Shown here: piece by piece, positions 44,001 to 53,137 of the stretch
Layout: each line of letters starts with the position of its first letter
Numbering within the stretch: the stretch's first letter is position 1
Source of the DNA: Caldilineaceae bacterium
Lineage (GTDB): Bacteria; Chloroflexota; Anaerolineae; Caldilineales; Caldilineaceae
Assembly (NCBI GenBank): GCA_022842065.1
Contig: JALHQH010000002.1
Location: 414,505 to 478,504, forward strand
Reading direction: 5' to 3'
DNA: 64,000 bases
The notes under the pieces: generated by a model
Told to the model about the DNA's origin: nothing
The model's database searches: none
What the model saw: the letters and a program-made list of their open reading frames with translations, nothing else
Position numbers and translations under genes: made by a program

Positions 44001-45014
44001 ATGACCAGCGCAAAAAATGTACTTATTATCGGCGCGGGGCTGAGTGGACTGCTCGCCGCGCAACCATTGGTCGCCGCGGGCCATCAGGTGACCATCGTTG
44101 ACAAAGGCACTACCGTCGGCGGGCGGCTGGCGACACGGCGGCTGGGGCCAGGGCGCGCCGATCACGGTGCCCAATTTTTTACGGTGCGGGATGAACTTTT
44201 TCGCCAGCAGGTCGATGCATGGCAAACGGCTGATCTGGCGTACATTTGGGGCACCGGCTGGAGTGACGGCAGTTTGGCCGAAACGCCAAGTGACGGCCAC
44301 CCGCGCTATGCGATCCACGGTGGCATGAACGCGTTGGCGAAGTATTTGGCCGAGCAACTAACCAGTCGTGGCGTCACCATCCACACCAATCGACGGCTTA
44401 CCCGACTCACACAAGCAGAGCGCGGTTGGGCAGCCGTCGATGAGGATGGGAGTGAATATCAGGCCGAGGCTGTCATCCTCACCCCGCCGGTGCCCCAGTC
44501 GTTGGCGTTGCTCGACGGCGGCGCAGTGCAGGTAAGCAGTGCCGATCGCAGGGCGCTAGAACGGGTTGCCTACGCCCCCTGTCTCTGCGCCCTCTTTTGG
44601 TTGGAAGGCGCAGTAAACTTGCCCGAACCAGGTGCTATCCAACGCCCCGGCACGGACATCAGTTGGGTGGCAGATAATCAGGCAAAGGGCATCTCACCAG
44701 AGGCAACGTTGATTACCGTCCACGCCGGGCCGGATTATAGCCGGGCACACTATGATGCACCCGATGAAGAGTTACTGGCAACCTTGCAAGCGGGTTTACA
44801 GCCGTTTACGTCAGGTCGCGTCAAGGTCCACGACGCGCAGATCAAACGTTGGCGCTATGCACTGCCAACCGTTTTGCATCCAGACCGCTATTTACAGGCG
44901 ACCGACCTGCCCTCGCTGCTCTTTGGCGGTGATGGCTTTGGCCATGCGCGCATGGAAGGCGCGGCGCTGTCGGGGTTGGCAATGGGCGCGCAGTTGTGCA
45001 GCGTGCTGGCATGA
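44001..45014 (+). CDS. FAD-dependent amine oxidase, renalase-like
   Basis: A 337-residue FAD enzyme. It has the N-terminal dinucleotide fold VLIIGAGLSGLLAAQPLVAA, then VDKGTTVGGRLATRR and DHGAQFFTVRD, a combination seen in renalase-like NAD(P)/FAD oxidoreductases. The C-terminal FAD contact is LLFGGDGFGHARMEGAALSG. AAGGAAAAG precedes the ATG at 44001. Renalase homologues oxidise dihydronicotinamide isomers; the role here is not established. It may belong to the pigment-modifying group upstream. Confidence 0.85.
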   Translation: MTSAKNVLIIGAGLSGLLAAQPLVAAGHQVTIVDKGTTVGGRLATRRLGPGRADHGAQFFTVRDELFRQQVDAWQTADLAYIWGTGWSDGSLAETPSDGHPRYAIHGGMNALAKYLAEQLTSRGVTIHTNRRLTRLTQAERGWAAVDEDGSEYQAEAVILTPPVPQSLALLDGGAVQVSSADRRALERVAYAPCLCALFWLEGAVNLPEPGAIQRPGTDISWVADNQAKGISPEATLITVHAGPDYSRAHYDAPDEELLATLQAGLQPFTSGRVKVHDAQIKRWRYALPTVLHPDRYLQATDLPSLLFGGDGFGHARMEGAALSGLAMGAQLCSVLA

Positions 45015-45053
45015 ATTATTTAGCACAATCGTTCGAGAAGCTGGCGAGCAGAG

Positions 45054-45083
45054 TTGCTGATCAAGCGCTAGATCCCGTATAAT
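45054..45083 (+). promoter_or_regulatory. Promoter of tex
   Basis: TTGCTG (45054-45059), an 18-base spacer and TATAAT (45078-45083); about 100 bases before the ATG. Confidence 0.55.
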
Positions 45084-45193
45084 AGCAACACAGTCAACGG
45101 TTTTAACATAAGTATGATAGCCGAAGTATCCATCCGAGAAATTGATGAAATTCTTTCAACTTTGGCTCGCCAATCGACATACGGATTCCACCT

Positions 45194-47485
45194 ATGCAAA
45201 CTTACGCTGAAAAAATTTCTACCCAACTCAACATCCGCACCAACCAGGTGACGGCGACCATTGCCCTGTTGGATGAGGGCAATACCATCCCCTTTATCGC
45301 CCGCTACCGCAAAGAGGTCACCGGCGGGTTGGACGAAGAGCAGTTGCGCGCGATCCAAAGCCAGATCGACTTTCTGCGCAAGCTGGATGAGCGGCGTGAG
45401 ACGATCCTGGCCTCGATTACAGAGCAAGGCAAGTTGACCGATACGCTGCGCGCCGAGTTAATGGCCGCCGAAACCCTGACCGCGTTGGAAGATCTCTATC
45501 TGCCCTACAAACCCAAGCGCCGCACCCGCGCGATGATTGCACGGGAAAAAGGCTTAGCCCCGCTGGCCGATCAGATCCTGGCGCAGTTCCGTGGCAAGAG
45601 CAGCCTGGAAGAGTTGGCTGCGACCTTCCTCAACGAAAGTGTCGAATCAATTGAAGCGGCATTGGCCGGCGCGCGCGATATCGTCGCCGAGACCATTAGT
45701 GACAACCCAGAGGTACGCCGCGTGACGCGCGAGAAGGCGCTCAAATTTGGTGCGGCCCGGGCCAGCAAAATCGAAGATGCCAACGACGAACGCGCCGTCT
45801 ATGCGCTCTACTATGAATTTGAATTCCGCGTCGACCGCCTGCGCCCCCACCAGATCCTCGCCATCAACCGTGGTGAAGAGCAGAAGATCCTGCGCGTGGC
45901 GGTTGAAGTGCCCGAACGCGATTGGCGCAACGCGATTACCAATGTCTTCCGCCCCAACCAGCTTTCGCCCTTTTTTGAACAGATGGAACTGGCGATTGAC
46001 GATGCGGCCAAACGGTTGCTGCTCCCCGCGATTGAACGCGATGTGCGCACCACCCTGACCGAACAGGCCGAGATGCACGCGATCCAGGTCTTTGCGGCCA
46101 ACCTGCGTGGCCTGCTTACCCAACCGCCGCTGTCCGGCCACAATGTGTTGGCCCTTGATCCTGGCTATCGCACGGGCTGTAAAGTGGCAGTGGTCGATGC
46201 CTCCGGCAAGTTGCTGACAACCGACACGGTCTACCCCCATCCGCCGCAGAAGCAGAGCGCGGCGACCTTACGCACGTTGACTGACTTGATTAATCAGCAC
46301 GGCGTTTCACTGATCACCATCGGCAATGGCACGGCTTCGCGTGAAACCGAACAATTGGTGGCCGAATTAATTCAAAAAGGCTATCAGGGTAAAGGGTTGC
46401 ACTACCTGATGGTGAATGAGGCCGGGGCCAGTGTTTACAGTGCCAGCCCCCTGGCCAAAGCCGAGTTGCCAGGGTTGGATGTGAGCCTGCGCAGCGCGGT
46501 TTCGATTGCGCGACGTATCCAGGATCCGCTGGCCGAGTTGGTCAAGATCGACCCGAAGAGCATCGGTGTCGGCATGTACCAACACGATGTCAACCAGAAG
46601 GCGCTGGCCGGCTCGCTTGACGGCGTTGTGGAAAGTGTGGTGAACCAGGTCGGTGTCGATCTGAATACGGCTTCGCCGGCATTGCTCACCTATGTGGCCG
46701 GGATTGGGCCTAAATTGGCCGAGCGGATCGTCGCCCACCGTGATGAGAATGGCCCCTTTGCCAACCGCAAGTCAATTCTTAAAGTGAGTGGTTTAGGCCC
46801 CAAAGCCTTTGAACAGGCCGCCGGCTTTTTACGGGTGCGCGATGGCGATGAACCGCTGGATGCTAGTGCGATCCACCCGGAAAGTTACGGTGTTGCGAAA
46901 CAGGTGCTGAAAGAGGTGAAGTTGGCCGCCAATGCGCCGATGGAAGAGCGCGAAGCCAAGCTGAGCGAATTGCGTAAGCGCATCTCGCTGAGTGAACTCG
47001 CGTCCACCCTCGGCACCGGTGAACCGACCCTGGCCGACATTCTCGAACAGTTGGTCCGCCCTGGGCGCGATCCACGCGAGGATCTACCAGCGCCCATCCT
47101 GCGCAGTGATGTGCTCTCCATGGATGATCTGCACCCTGGGCTGACCTTGGAAGGCACCGTGCGCAACGTGATCGACTTTGGTGCTTTTATCGACATCGGC
47201 GTCAAACAAGATGGCTTGCTCCACCGCAGTCAGCTGCCGCAGGGCACGCTGCTCAATGTCGGCGATGTGATTACCGTCGAGATCCAAAAAGTGGAAAAGG
47301 ATCGCGGACGCATCAGCCTTGGTTGGCCAGGCAAAGAGGAAGTGACGCCCGGCGCGCCGAAAGCACAAGGGGCGAAAACGAATCAGCCAAACGCGAATCA
47401 GGGTAGAGCCAACCAGGGTAAATCCAATCAATCGCAATCAAACAACGATAAGAAAAAGCCCAAGGTTGACTGGGCAATTGGATAA
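45194..47485 (+). CDS. tex: Tex family RNA-binding transcription accessory protein
   Basis: A 763-residue Tex homologue. Domains in order are the helical N-terminal region (YAEKISTQLNIRTNQVTATI, IPFIARYRKEVTGGLDEEQL), the YqgF/RNase H-like domain (about 325-450, VLALDPGYRTGCKVAVVDAS), helix-hairpin-helix motifs (about 485-560, LNTASPALLTYVAGIGPKLA) and an S1 RNA-binding domain (about 645-720, VRNVIDFGAFIDIGVKQDGL). The last 50 residues are a low-complexity Asn/Gln/Lys tail, ending DKKKPKVDWAIG. Tex binds nucleic acid and affects transcription; the exact role is unknown. Confidence 0.97.
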   Translation: MQTYAEKISTQLNIRTNQVTATIALLDEGNTIPFIARYRKEVTGGLDEEQLRAIQSQIDFLRKLDERRETILASITEQGKLTDTLRAELMAAETLTALEDLYLPYKPKRRTRAMIAREKGLAPLADQILAQFRGKSSLEELAATFLNESVESIEAALAGARDIVAETISDNPEVRRVTREKALKFGAARASKIEDANDERAVYALYYEFEFRVDRLRPHQILAINRGEEQKILRVAVEVPERDWRNAITNVFRPNQLSPFFEQMELAIDDAAKRLLLPAIERDVRTTLTEQAEMHAIQVFAANLRGLLTQPPLSGHNVLALDPGYRTGCKVAVVDASGKLLTTDTVYPHPPQKQSAATLRTLTDLINQHGVSLITIGNGTASRETEQLVAELIQKGYQGKGLHYLMVNEAGASVYSASPLAKAELPGLDVSLRSAVSIARRIQDPLAELVKIDPKSIGVGMYQHDVNQKALAGSLDGVVESVVNQVGVDLNTASPALLTYVAGIGPKLAERIVAHRDENGPFANRKSILKVSGLGPKAFEQAAGFLRVRDGDEPLDASAIHPESYGVAKQVLKEVKLAANAPMEEREAKLSELRKRISLSELASTLGTGEPTLADILEQLVRPGRDPREDLPAPILRSDVLSMDDLHPGLTLEGTVRNVIDFGAFIDIGVKQDGLLHRSQLPQGTLLNVGDVITVEIQKVEKDRGRISLGWPGKEEVTPGAPKAQGAKTNQPNANQGRANQGKSNQSQSNNDKKKPKVDWAIG

Positions 47486-47490
47486 ACAGG

Positions 47491-48366
47491 ATGATCCTGA
47501 TCACCGGTGCCGCGGGCAAAACGGGCAAGGCAATTGTTGGGGCATTGGCCGCCCGCGGCGCGCCGGTACGCGCCCTGGTCCGGCGGCCCGATCAGATCGC
47601 GGCGTTACAAGCGAGTGGTGCCACCGAGGTGATCGTCGGCGATCTGCGCAATGGTGACGATTTGCAGCGTGCCTGTCAGCAGATCGATACGCTTTATCAC
47701 ATCTGCCCCAACATGCAGCCCGACGAAGTGCAGATTGCGGAAGGGGTTATTGCCGCGGCCAAGGCACAAGGGGTTAACCGTCTCGTCTATCATTCTGTCC
47801 TTCATCCCCAGACGGCCACCATGCCCCACCACTGGCAGAAGCTTCAGGTCGAAGAGTTACTCTTCCAGGCTGGGCTTGACTACACGATCTTGCAGCCGGC
47901 GGCTTACATGCAGAATGTACTGGCTGGCTGGCAAAGCATTGTGCAGGAGGGCATCTATCGGGTGCCCTATGCGGCGTCAACCCGCTTGGGTATGGTTGAT
48001 CTGGCCGATGTCGCCCAGGCCGCGGCGCACGTATTGACCACCCCAGGTCACCAAGGTGCGATCTATGAGTTAGGGGGCGATGAATGGTTGACGCAGGATG
48101 AGGTCGCGGCTATTCTGAGTGAGGTGATTGGGCGGCCGGTGCAGGTTGCGGTGCAGCCCCGCGCAGAATGGCAAATACAGGCCCAAAAGGCGCATTTGAC
48201 TGACTATGCGATTGACACATTGTTAAAAATGTTCGATTATTACGAGCGCTATGGATTTTGTGGCAATGGAGGCGTCTTGACCTGGTTGCTTGGTTACACA
48301 CCTACAAAATTTGCTGACTGCATCAAAAAATATATAGCTGACAATAAAGGACCTGATGGCCACTAG
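47491..48366 (+). CDS. NmrA-like NAD(P)-binding protein
   Basis: A 291-residue atypical SDR of the NmrA/SDR-a5 type. It starts with the Rossmann motif MILITGAAGKTGKAIVGALA; VRALVRRPDQIAALQASGAT and VNRLVYHSVLHPQTATMPHH are typical. Such proteins act as redox sensors or quinone/NADPH-linked reductases. It starts six bases after the tex stop and its own 3' end overlaps the Uma2 gene by 11 bases, so tex, this gene, the Uma2 gene and the radical SAM gene form one compact operon. Confidence 0.88.
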   Translation: MILITGAAGKTGKAIVGALAARGAPVRALVRRPDQIAALQASGATEVIVGDLRNGDDLQRACQQIDTLYHICPNMQPDEVQIAEGVIAAAKAQGVNRLVYHSVLHPQTATMPHHWQKLQVEELLFQAGLDYTILQPAAYMQNVLAGWQSIVQEGIYRVPYAASTRLGMVDLADVAQAAAHVLTTPGHQGAIYELGGDEWLTQDEVAAILSEVIGRPVQVAVQPRAEWQIQAQKAHLTDYAIDTLLKMFDYYERYGFCGNGGVLTWLLGYTPTKFADCIKKYIADNKGPDGH

Positions 48367-48853
48367 TTTAATTGATATCGAGCACGAACTTGCAGATTTC
48401 GATGCAACAGGTTCTTTCAATCACGGCTATGTACAAATGCGTTTGGGCAGCCTGTTTGAGCAGTCAGGCAAGTACACGCCCATCAGTGAACTTACCTTGG
48501 ATGTGCACAATGTGGATCTCAGCCGCTTTGAGGTCAGAGGCAAAGAAGAGATCAAGCCTGATATCAGCCTCTATCCAAAACGTGGGCTCAGTCGGCCGCA
48601 GGATATTTTACGCATGGGCGAGATGCCACTGCTGGCGGTCGAAATCGTTTCCCCGAAACAAGGCCTTTATGACTTGATTGAAAAGATTAAAGTTTATTTT
48701 GAGCTTGGGGTACAATCATGTTGGTTGATCGAACCGGCGATCAATGCGATTACCGTTTACACATCGCTTGCACAATGGGAGACCTACACCCGTGGTGAAA
48801 TTGTCGATCCACGACTGGATATTCGTTTGACCATTGAAGATATCTTTATATGA
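48356..48853 (+). CDS. Uma2 family endonuclease-fold protein
   Basis: A 165-residue PD-(D/E)XK nuclease-fold protein of the Uma2 family (DUF820). The core is KPDISLYPKRG, then LLAVEIVSPKQG, giving Asp and Glu-x-(I/V) at the expected spacing, followed by KIKVYFELGVQSCWLIEP. Uma2 proteins are very common in cyanobacteria and Chloroflexota; their target is not established. Its placement inside a metabolic operon, overlapping both neighbours (11 and 4 bases), is unusual since these genes usually stand alone. Confidence 0.88.
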   Translation: MATSLIDIEHELADFDATGSFNHGYVQMRLGSLFEQSGKYTPISELTLDVHNVDLSRFEVRGKEEIKPDISLYPKRGLSRPQDILRMGEMPLLAVEIVSPKQGLYDLIEKIKVYFELGVQSCWLIEPAINAITVYTSLAQWETYTRGEIVDPRLDIRLTIEDIFI

Positions 48854-50235
48854 AGCCTTGCCATGTCCTGCTACTCTCTACCTATGAGTTGGGCCGTCAA
48901 CCCTTTGGCCTCGCCTCACCTGCGGCGTGGTTACGCGCGGCGGGGATGGTGGTCACCTGCCTTGATCTGACGATTGTCGCCTTGGCTGATACCGCCGTGC
49001 AACGGGCCGATCTGATCGCCTTTCACTTGCCCATGCACACGGCAACGCGCATTGCGGTGCCACTGATTGGGCGCGTCAAAGCGCTTAACCCACAGGCCCA
49101 TCTCTGCTGTTATGGCCTCTACGCACCGCTGAATGAAGCCTACTTGCGCAACATTGGTGTTACAACGATTCTTGGGGGCGAATTTGAAGCGGGGTTAGTT
49201 GCGCTGGCAACGGCCTTGCAGGCGAACGGGTCGACGGTCCCGTTGTTGCCCGCGATTTCATTGCAGCGGCAACATTTTCAAACCCCCGCGCGCGCTGATC
49301 TGCCGGCACTCCAACGGTATGCCTTTTTGGATCTGGGCGATGGGCAACGCCGCACAGTTGGTTACACCGAAGCGACACGCGGCTGCAAACATACCTGCCG
49401 CCACTGCCCGATTGTGCCGGTCTATGGCGGTCAATTTCGTGTGGTCGGGCGCGCGGTGGTGTTGGCCGATATTCGCAACCAAGTTGCAGGGGGTGCACAG
49501 CATATTACCTTTGGCGACCCCGATTTTTTTAACGGCCCCGGTCATGCCCTCCCCATTGTCGAGGCGCTCCATAGCGAATTTCCTGATCTCACCTATGATG
49601 TGACGATCAAGATCGAACATTTGCGTCAGCACGCCGCGCTACTCCCCGTTTTGCGCGATACGGGCTGCCTCTTCATCACCAGCGCGGTCGAAGCGGTCGA
49701 TGATACAATACTTAGTTTGCTGGGAAAAGGGCATACCCGCACCGAATTCATCGAAGTAGCCGGTCATTTGCGCGAATTGGGGTTAACGCTTAACCCCACC
49801 TTTGTTGCCTTTAATCCATGGATCAGCGTTGAGGGCTATCACGATCTGCTGCGGGTCATCGCCGAGTTGGATCTAGTCGATCAGGTTGCGCCGATTCAGT
49901 ATGCGATCCGGCTGCTGGTCACGGCCCAATCGGCACTGCTGGAATTGCCCAGCATCAAAGCGCTGATCCATCCCTTTGACGAGCAGGCGCTGGTCTACCC
50001 CTGGTATCACGCCGATCCGCGAGTCGATGCGCTGCAACAGGCGATCATCGACCTGGTCGCGCAGGCCGAACAAGCGGGTCAAAGCCGCCACGCCATCTTT
50101 GCCCAGGTCTGGGCGTTAGCCGAAGAATATGTCGGTGTCCTAGCAAGGGGTGCGCAACCAGCGACAATGCAAGCAGTCATCGCCCGCGAAAAGCGGCGTT
50201 TCACCCCACGCCTCAGCGAACCATGGTATTGTTGA
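48850..50235 (+). CDS. B12-binding radical SAM protein with EPWYC tail
   Basis: A 461-residue radical SAM enzyme. The N-terminal 130 residues look like a cobalamin-binding-type domain. The [4Fe-4S] motif is C179-x3-C183-x2-C186 in TRGCKHTCRHCPI, and DPDFFNGPGHALPIVEALHS and NPTFVAFNPWISVEGY belong to the barrel. The protein ends in EPWYC, a short conserved-looking tail. This recalls the radical SAM group described with a CUAEP/CCAEP tail, but the two residues before are not Cys or Sec here (R-L-S). Its ATGA overlaps the Uma2 stop. The substrate is unknown. Confidence 0.83.
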   Translation: MKPCHVLLLSTYELGRQPFGLASPAAWLRAAGMVVTCLDLTIVALADTAVQRADLIAFHLPMHTATRIAVPLIGRVKALNPQAHLCCYGLYAPLNEAYLRNIGVTTILGGEFEAGLVALATALQANGSTVPLLPAISLQRQHFQTPARADLPALQRYAFLDLGDGQRRTVGYTEATRGCKHTCRHCPIVPVYGGQFRVVGRAVVLADIRNQVAGGAQHITFGDPDFFNGPGHALPIVEALHSEFPDLTYDVTIKIEHLRQHAALLPVLRDTGCLFITSAVEAVDDTILSLLGKGHTRTEFIEVAGHLRELGLTLNPTFVAFNPWISVEGYHDLLRVIAELDLVDQVAPIQYAIRLLVTAQSALLELPSIKALIHPFDEQALVYPWYHADPRVDALQQAIIDLVAQAEQAGQSRHAIFAQVWALAEEYVGVLARGAQPATMQAVIAREKRRFTPRLSEPWYC

Positions 50236-50288
50236 GCGGAGCCAACCGCGGAGCAGTTAGCTCCGGCATTGAAGATTTAGGGGGCAGG

Positions 50289-50385
50289 TAGATAGGTAAA
50301 TCGGTAGATAAGTAAATCGGTATATCGGTACGTGCCAAACCGTTCTACCGATATACTGATTTACCTGTGTACCGATTTACTATCA
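50289..50385. repeat. GGTAGATA/GGTAAATC word hairpin
   Basis: The left arm of GGTAGATAGGTAAATC words faces a right arm of TACCGATATACTGATTTACC words around a GTGCCAAACCGTTC loop. It lies between the convergent radical SAM and small HTH genes. Confidence 0.8.
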
Positions 50386-50386
50386 C

Positions 50387-50602
50387 TCACACAGCCTGGA
50401 GGAGAACGGCGAGCCGGCGGCCGACCATGGTGTCGCGATGTTTGCGACAGAGGGCGATGACGGTGGGGAGATCAACCCATTCACTGAAATTTTCGGCGTA
50501 ATAATCGATTGCCTGGTTAACCTCGTGCAAGTAGAGGCGAGCCGAGCGTTCATGGCAACGCAGCGCTTTGGCAATCTGACCGACAGTGAATCCTCGTTTC
50601 AT
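50387..50602 (-). CDS. Small HTH-like protein
   Basis: A 71-residue protein. The N-terminal FTVGQIAKALRCHERSARLY has the pattern of a helix-turn-helix (a DNA-reading helix after a three-residue turn), and the rest is helical with conserved-looking Arg/Lys. GGAG at seven-base spacing before the ATG supports it as a real gene. It may be a DNA-binding regulator; no target site is evident. No partner gene is adjacent. Confidence 0.65.
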   Translation of the reverse strand: MKRGFTVGQIAKALRCHERSARLYLHEVNQAIDYYAENFSEWVDLPTVIALCRKHRDTMVGRRLAVLLQAV

Positions 50603-51036
50603 TTGTGTGCTCCTTCAATCAACAGTTGGATGGACCAGCAGCGGTGAAGATGCCCGGCAAGAAAAGATATAACGGTGATCAATGCCAGACAGCGGGCTGT
50701 GGTCATGTAGGTAGAAAGTGATAGTGGCCGATAATGGCACCTATCAGAAGCAATGATTACAGTTTTGGCTTGTGGAGTTGTTCCAGTTTAACACAATCCG
50801 CCATTGCAGCCTAGAGACTTTCGTACGAACAGTGGATGCCGGAATTGTCAATGGTATACACAACGAATGGGTAGAAACGGTCATCGTTCCTAACAGCTAC
50901 GTAAGAAGCAGCGGTAGATAATCAGTATAAGGCTTGATCGACTACTTTTACGTACAGAATATTCTGTTTCTGCACAGTTGCTCATAAAACGCATTCTTAA
51001 ACAATCGAGTTCCCCAATGGCTAACCAAAATCGCTC
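50603..51036. other. Gene-free region before the SDR fusion
   Basis: No gene is seen in this 434-base stretch. A perfect 14-base palindrome ACAGAATATTCTGT (50954-50967) lies about 70 bases before the SDR start and could be an operator. No clear sigma-70 promoter was found. Confidence 0.4.
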
Positions 51037-52605
51037 ATGAATATTCTGATTACTGGTGCAACCGACGGGATTGGTTTAGCGTTGGCACGTCATTACCAGG
51101 CTGCAGGCGCACGACTGATCCTAATCGGCCGCCGCGCCCTTATCGACCTGGAGCAGAGCCTCTTTACGGACCACTGTTATTGCCAAAGCGATCTTAGTGA
51201 TCCAGGCAGTGTTGCAGATATCTCCACCTGGCTACACGAACAAGATATTACGGAGCTCAATCTGGTCATTCATAATGCCGCATTGGGTTACATCGGGGCG
51301 ATTGATCAGCAGCATGCTGAGAGCATCCGTACATTACTACAGGTAAATCTCTGGTCGCCGCTTGCCCTCACCCACTTACTTTATCCACTAGTCAAACGTG
51401 CTAATGGCAAATTTGCCTTTATCAGCTCAGTGGCAACTGGCATGGCCGGCCCCAATTATGCGGTTTACACCGCAACCAAAGCCGCACTCGAAGGGTTTGT
51501 CCGCAGTTGGCAAATCGAGTTGACCGCCGACCGCAGCCCGGTGCGCGCCCAGATCATTCGCCCCGGTGCGACGCGTACACAGATGCATCAGAAAAGTGGT
51601 GGCAACCCAGCACAAATTGGTTGGCAGCGGTTTGCGCCACCCACTACGGTTGCTAACCAAATTGTCAAAGCGCTGACCACGGATCGGCGTTTCGTTACCC
51701 TAGGCACAGCCAATCAGTTGTTGCATTGGGTCGGCACCCAACTCAGGGGACCGGTTGATGCGCTGCTGCGCAACCGAACCAAGCGCAACAAACAAAACCA
51801 ATCAAGCCTAGGGAAACGCATTGCCACGCCTTCAGCCGCTGCCCCCCATTGTGTTATCACCGGCGCGGCGGATGGAATTGGGCGGGCGTTGGCGCAGACA
51901 ATGGCGGCGGCAGGCTATATCATCACCGGCATCGACATCGACGCAGAGCGCGCAGCGCAGACCCAAGCCGAACTGGCAGCAAGTGGGGCATCGGTTCACT
52001 TTATCCAGGCGGATCTAGCCGATGGTGCGGCAGTGGGGCAAATCCTTGCACAACTACAAGGGCGCCCCCCCATCGATCTCTTTATTCACAATGCCGGGAT
52101 CAGCGCGGTTGGCCCCTTTGTACAAAGCAACTTGGCGCGCCAGCAGGCCGTGATCGAGATTAACTTGACGGCACCACTGCTCTTAACCGCCGGCTTATTA
52201 GCCGGCGGCCAGATGACCACCGCCAGTGCCTTTGTTTTCATCTCTTCGCTCTCCCACTTTGCCAGTTACCCTGGTGCCGCAGTCTATGCAGCCAGCAAAG
52301 ATGGCATCGCATCCTATGCCCGCAGCCTTGGCGTGGCGTTGGCAGGGAGGCAGATCCATGTCTTAACCGTCTATCCAGGGCCGACGCGCACGGCCCACGC
52401 CCGCCGCTACAGCCCCGATAACCGGCGTGAGGCACAACGTATGCCACCGCCACAACTGGCAGCCCACATTCTCACCGCCCTACAAAACCGCCGCCGCCAG
52501 CTTATTCCTGGCTTTCGCAATCGGGCCGTGGCCCTGATCAGTCGGCTGTGGCCACAACCGATTGAAGAGATCATGCGCCGCACCTTATATGATCGGCTGC
52601 GGTGA
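51037..52605 (+). CDS. Tandem fusion of two short-chain dehydrogenases
   Basis: A 522-residue protein made of two full SDR domains. The first (about 1-240) has LITGATDGIGLALARHYQ, HNAALGYIG and the catalytic YTATK. The second (about 268-520) has VITGAADGIGRALAQTMAAA, HNAGISAVG and YAASK. Both have Ser before the Tyr (ISSVATG, FISSLSH), so both look active. A linker rich in Arg/Lys/Asn/Gln joins them. Two SDR domains in one chain may catalyse two steps of one pathway or form a built-in dimer; the substrate is unknown. The N-terminal domain starts MNILITGATDG without a clear ribosome site. Confidence 0.87.
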   Translation: MNILITGATDGIGLALARHYQAAGARLILIGRRALIDLEQSLFTDHCYCQSDLSDPGSVADISTWLHEQDITELNLVIHNAALGYIGAIDQQHAESIRTLLQVNLWSPLALTHLLYPLVKRANGKFAFISSVATGMAGPNYAVYTATKAALEGFVRSWQIELTADRSPVRAQIIRPGATRTQMHQKSGGNPAQIGWQRFAPPTTVANQIVKALTTDRRFVTLGTANQLLHWVGTQLRGPVDALLRNRTKRNKQNQSSLGKRIATPSAAAPHCVITGAADGIGRALAQTMAAAGYIITGIDIDAERAAQTQAELAASGASVHFIQADLADGAAVGQILAQLQGRPPIDLFIHNAGISAVGPFVQSNLARQQAVIEINLTAPLLLTAGLLAGGQMTTASAFVFISSLSHFASYPGAAVYAASKDGIASYARSLGVALAGRQIHVLTVYPGPTRTAHARRYSPDNRREAQRMPPPQLAAHILTALQNRRRQLIPGFRNRAVALISRLWPQPIEEIMRRTLYDRLR

Positions 52606-52980
52606 AGGTTTACTTAGCCACATTGCCCCCATTTTCATCCTCTATATTGCTTCGGTAACCAATTTTACGAGTTTTTTAAAGTGGGCGAAGGATTTGCCCC
52701 GCCGCAACGATTAATAGTATAGAAGGGAACGATATACTGGGGTGCTGAACGGGGATGGTTGTTGCGCCAATGGATTAGGTCATTCGGTTAGCAGTTGGAT
52801 TTAGGTCCAAAGCTATCCAGTGTCTAGTCAAACAGCAACGCCACAACAACTGCCTACGTTACGACTGCTGGTCTACACGTTCCACGTCAACCCAGCCAAT
52901 TCGCTGCGCGATTGAGCTTTCGGTCGCTGCACATTGGCACCATATCTTTTAGCAGTTAAATCTTCCTCCTTGCAAAGTAG
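52606..52980. other. Gene-free region after the SDR fusion
   Basis: No supported gene. The stretch ends in a factor-independent terminator. Confidence 0.4.
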
Positions 52981-53016
52981 AAGGCCCGGCGTTTATACGC
53001 TGGGCCTTTTACTTTT
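52981..53016 (+). terminator. Rho-independent terminator
   Basis: AAGGCCCGGCG-tttata-CGCTGGGCCTT with one G-T mismatch, followed by TTACTTTT. It lies about 375 bases after the SDR gene, so a small untranslated transcript may end here. Confidence 0.8.
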
Positions 53017-53065
53017 CCGGGCAATCAACCACGATTTACTCCCACCTGCCAATTTTGCCAAGATC

Positions 53066-53074
53066 TGCTATAAT
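53066..53074 (+). promoter_or_regulatory. Extended -10 promoter of the epimerase-like gene
   Basis: TGCTATAAT, followed by CCTCG. No good -35. The string TCTGCTAYAATCCTCG is shared with the strong promoter at 63.89 kb. Confidence 0.65.
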
Positions 53075-53137
53075 CCTCGTACATGTAGTACGACTGCGTT
53101 CCCTACCTTTAGCACTTACCTTTAGCAAAGGAGATCC

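Noticed and set aside
50233..50235. TGA of the radical SAM gene as selenocysteine
   Set aside because: The related tail family made me check, but the protein already ends in Cys before TGA and no SECIS-like hairpin is evident after it.
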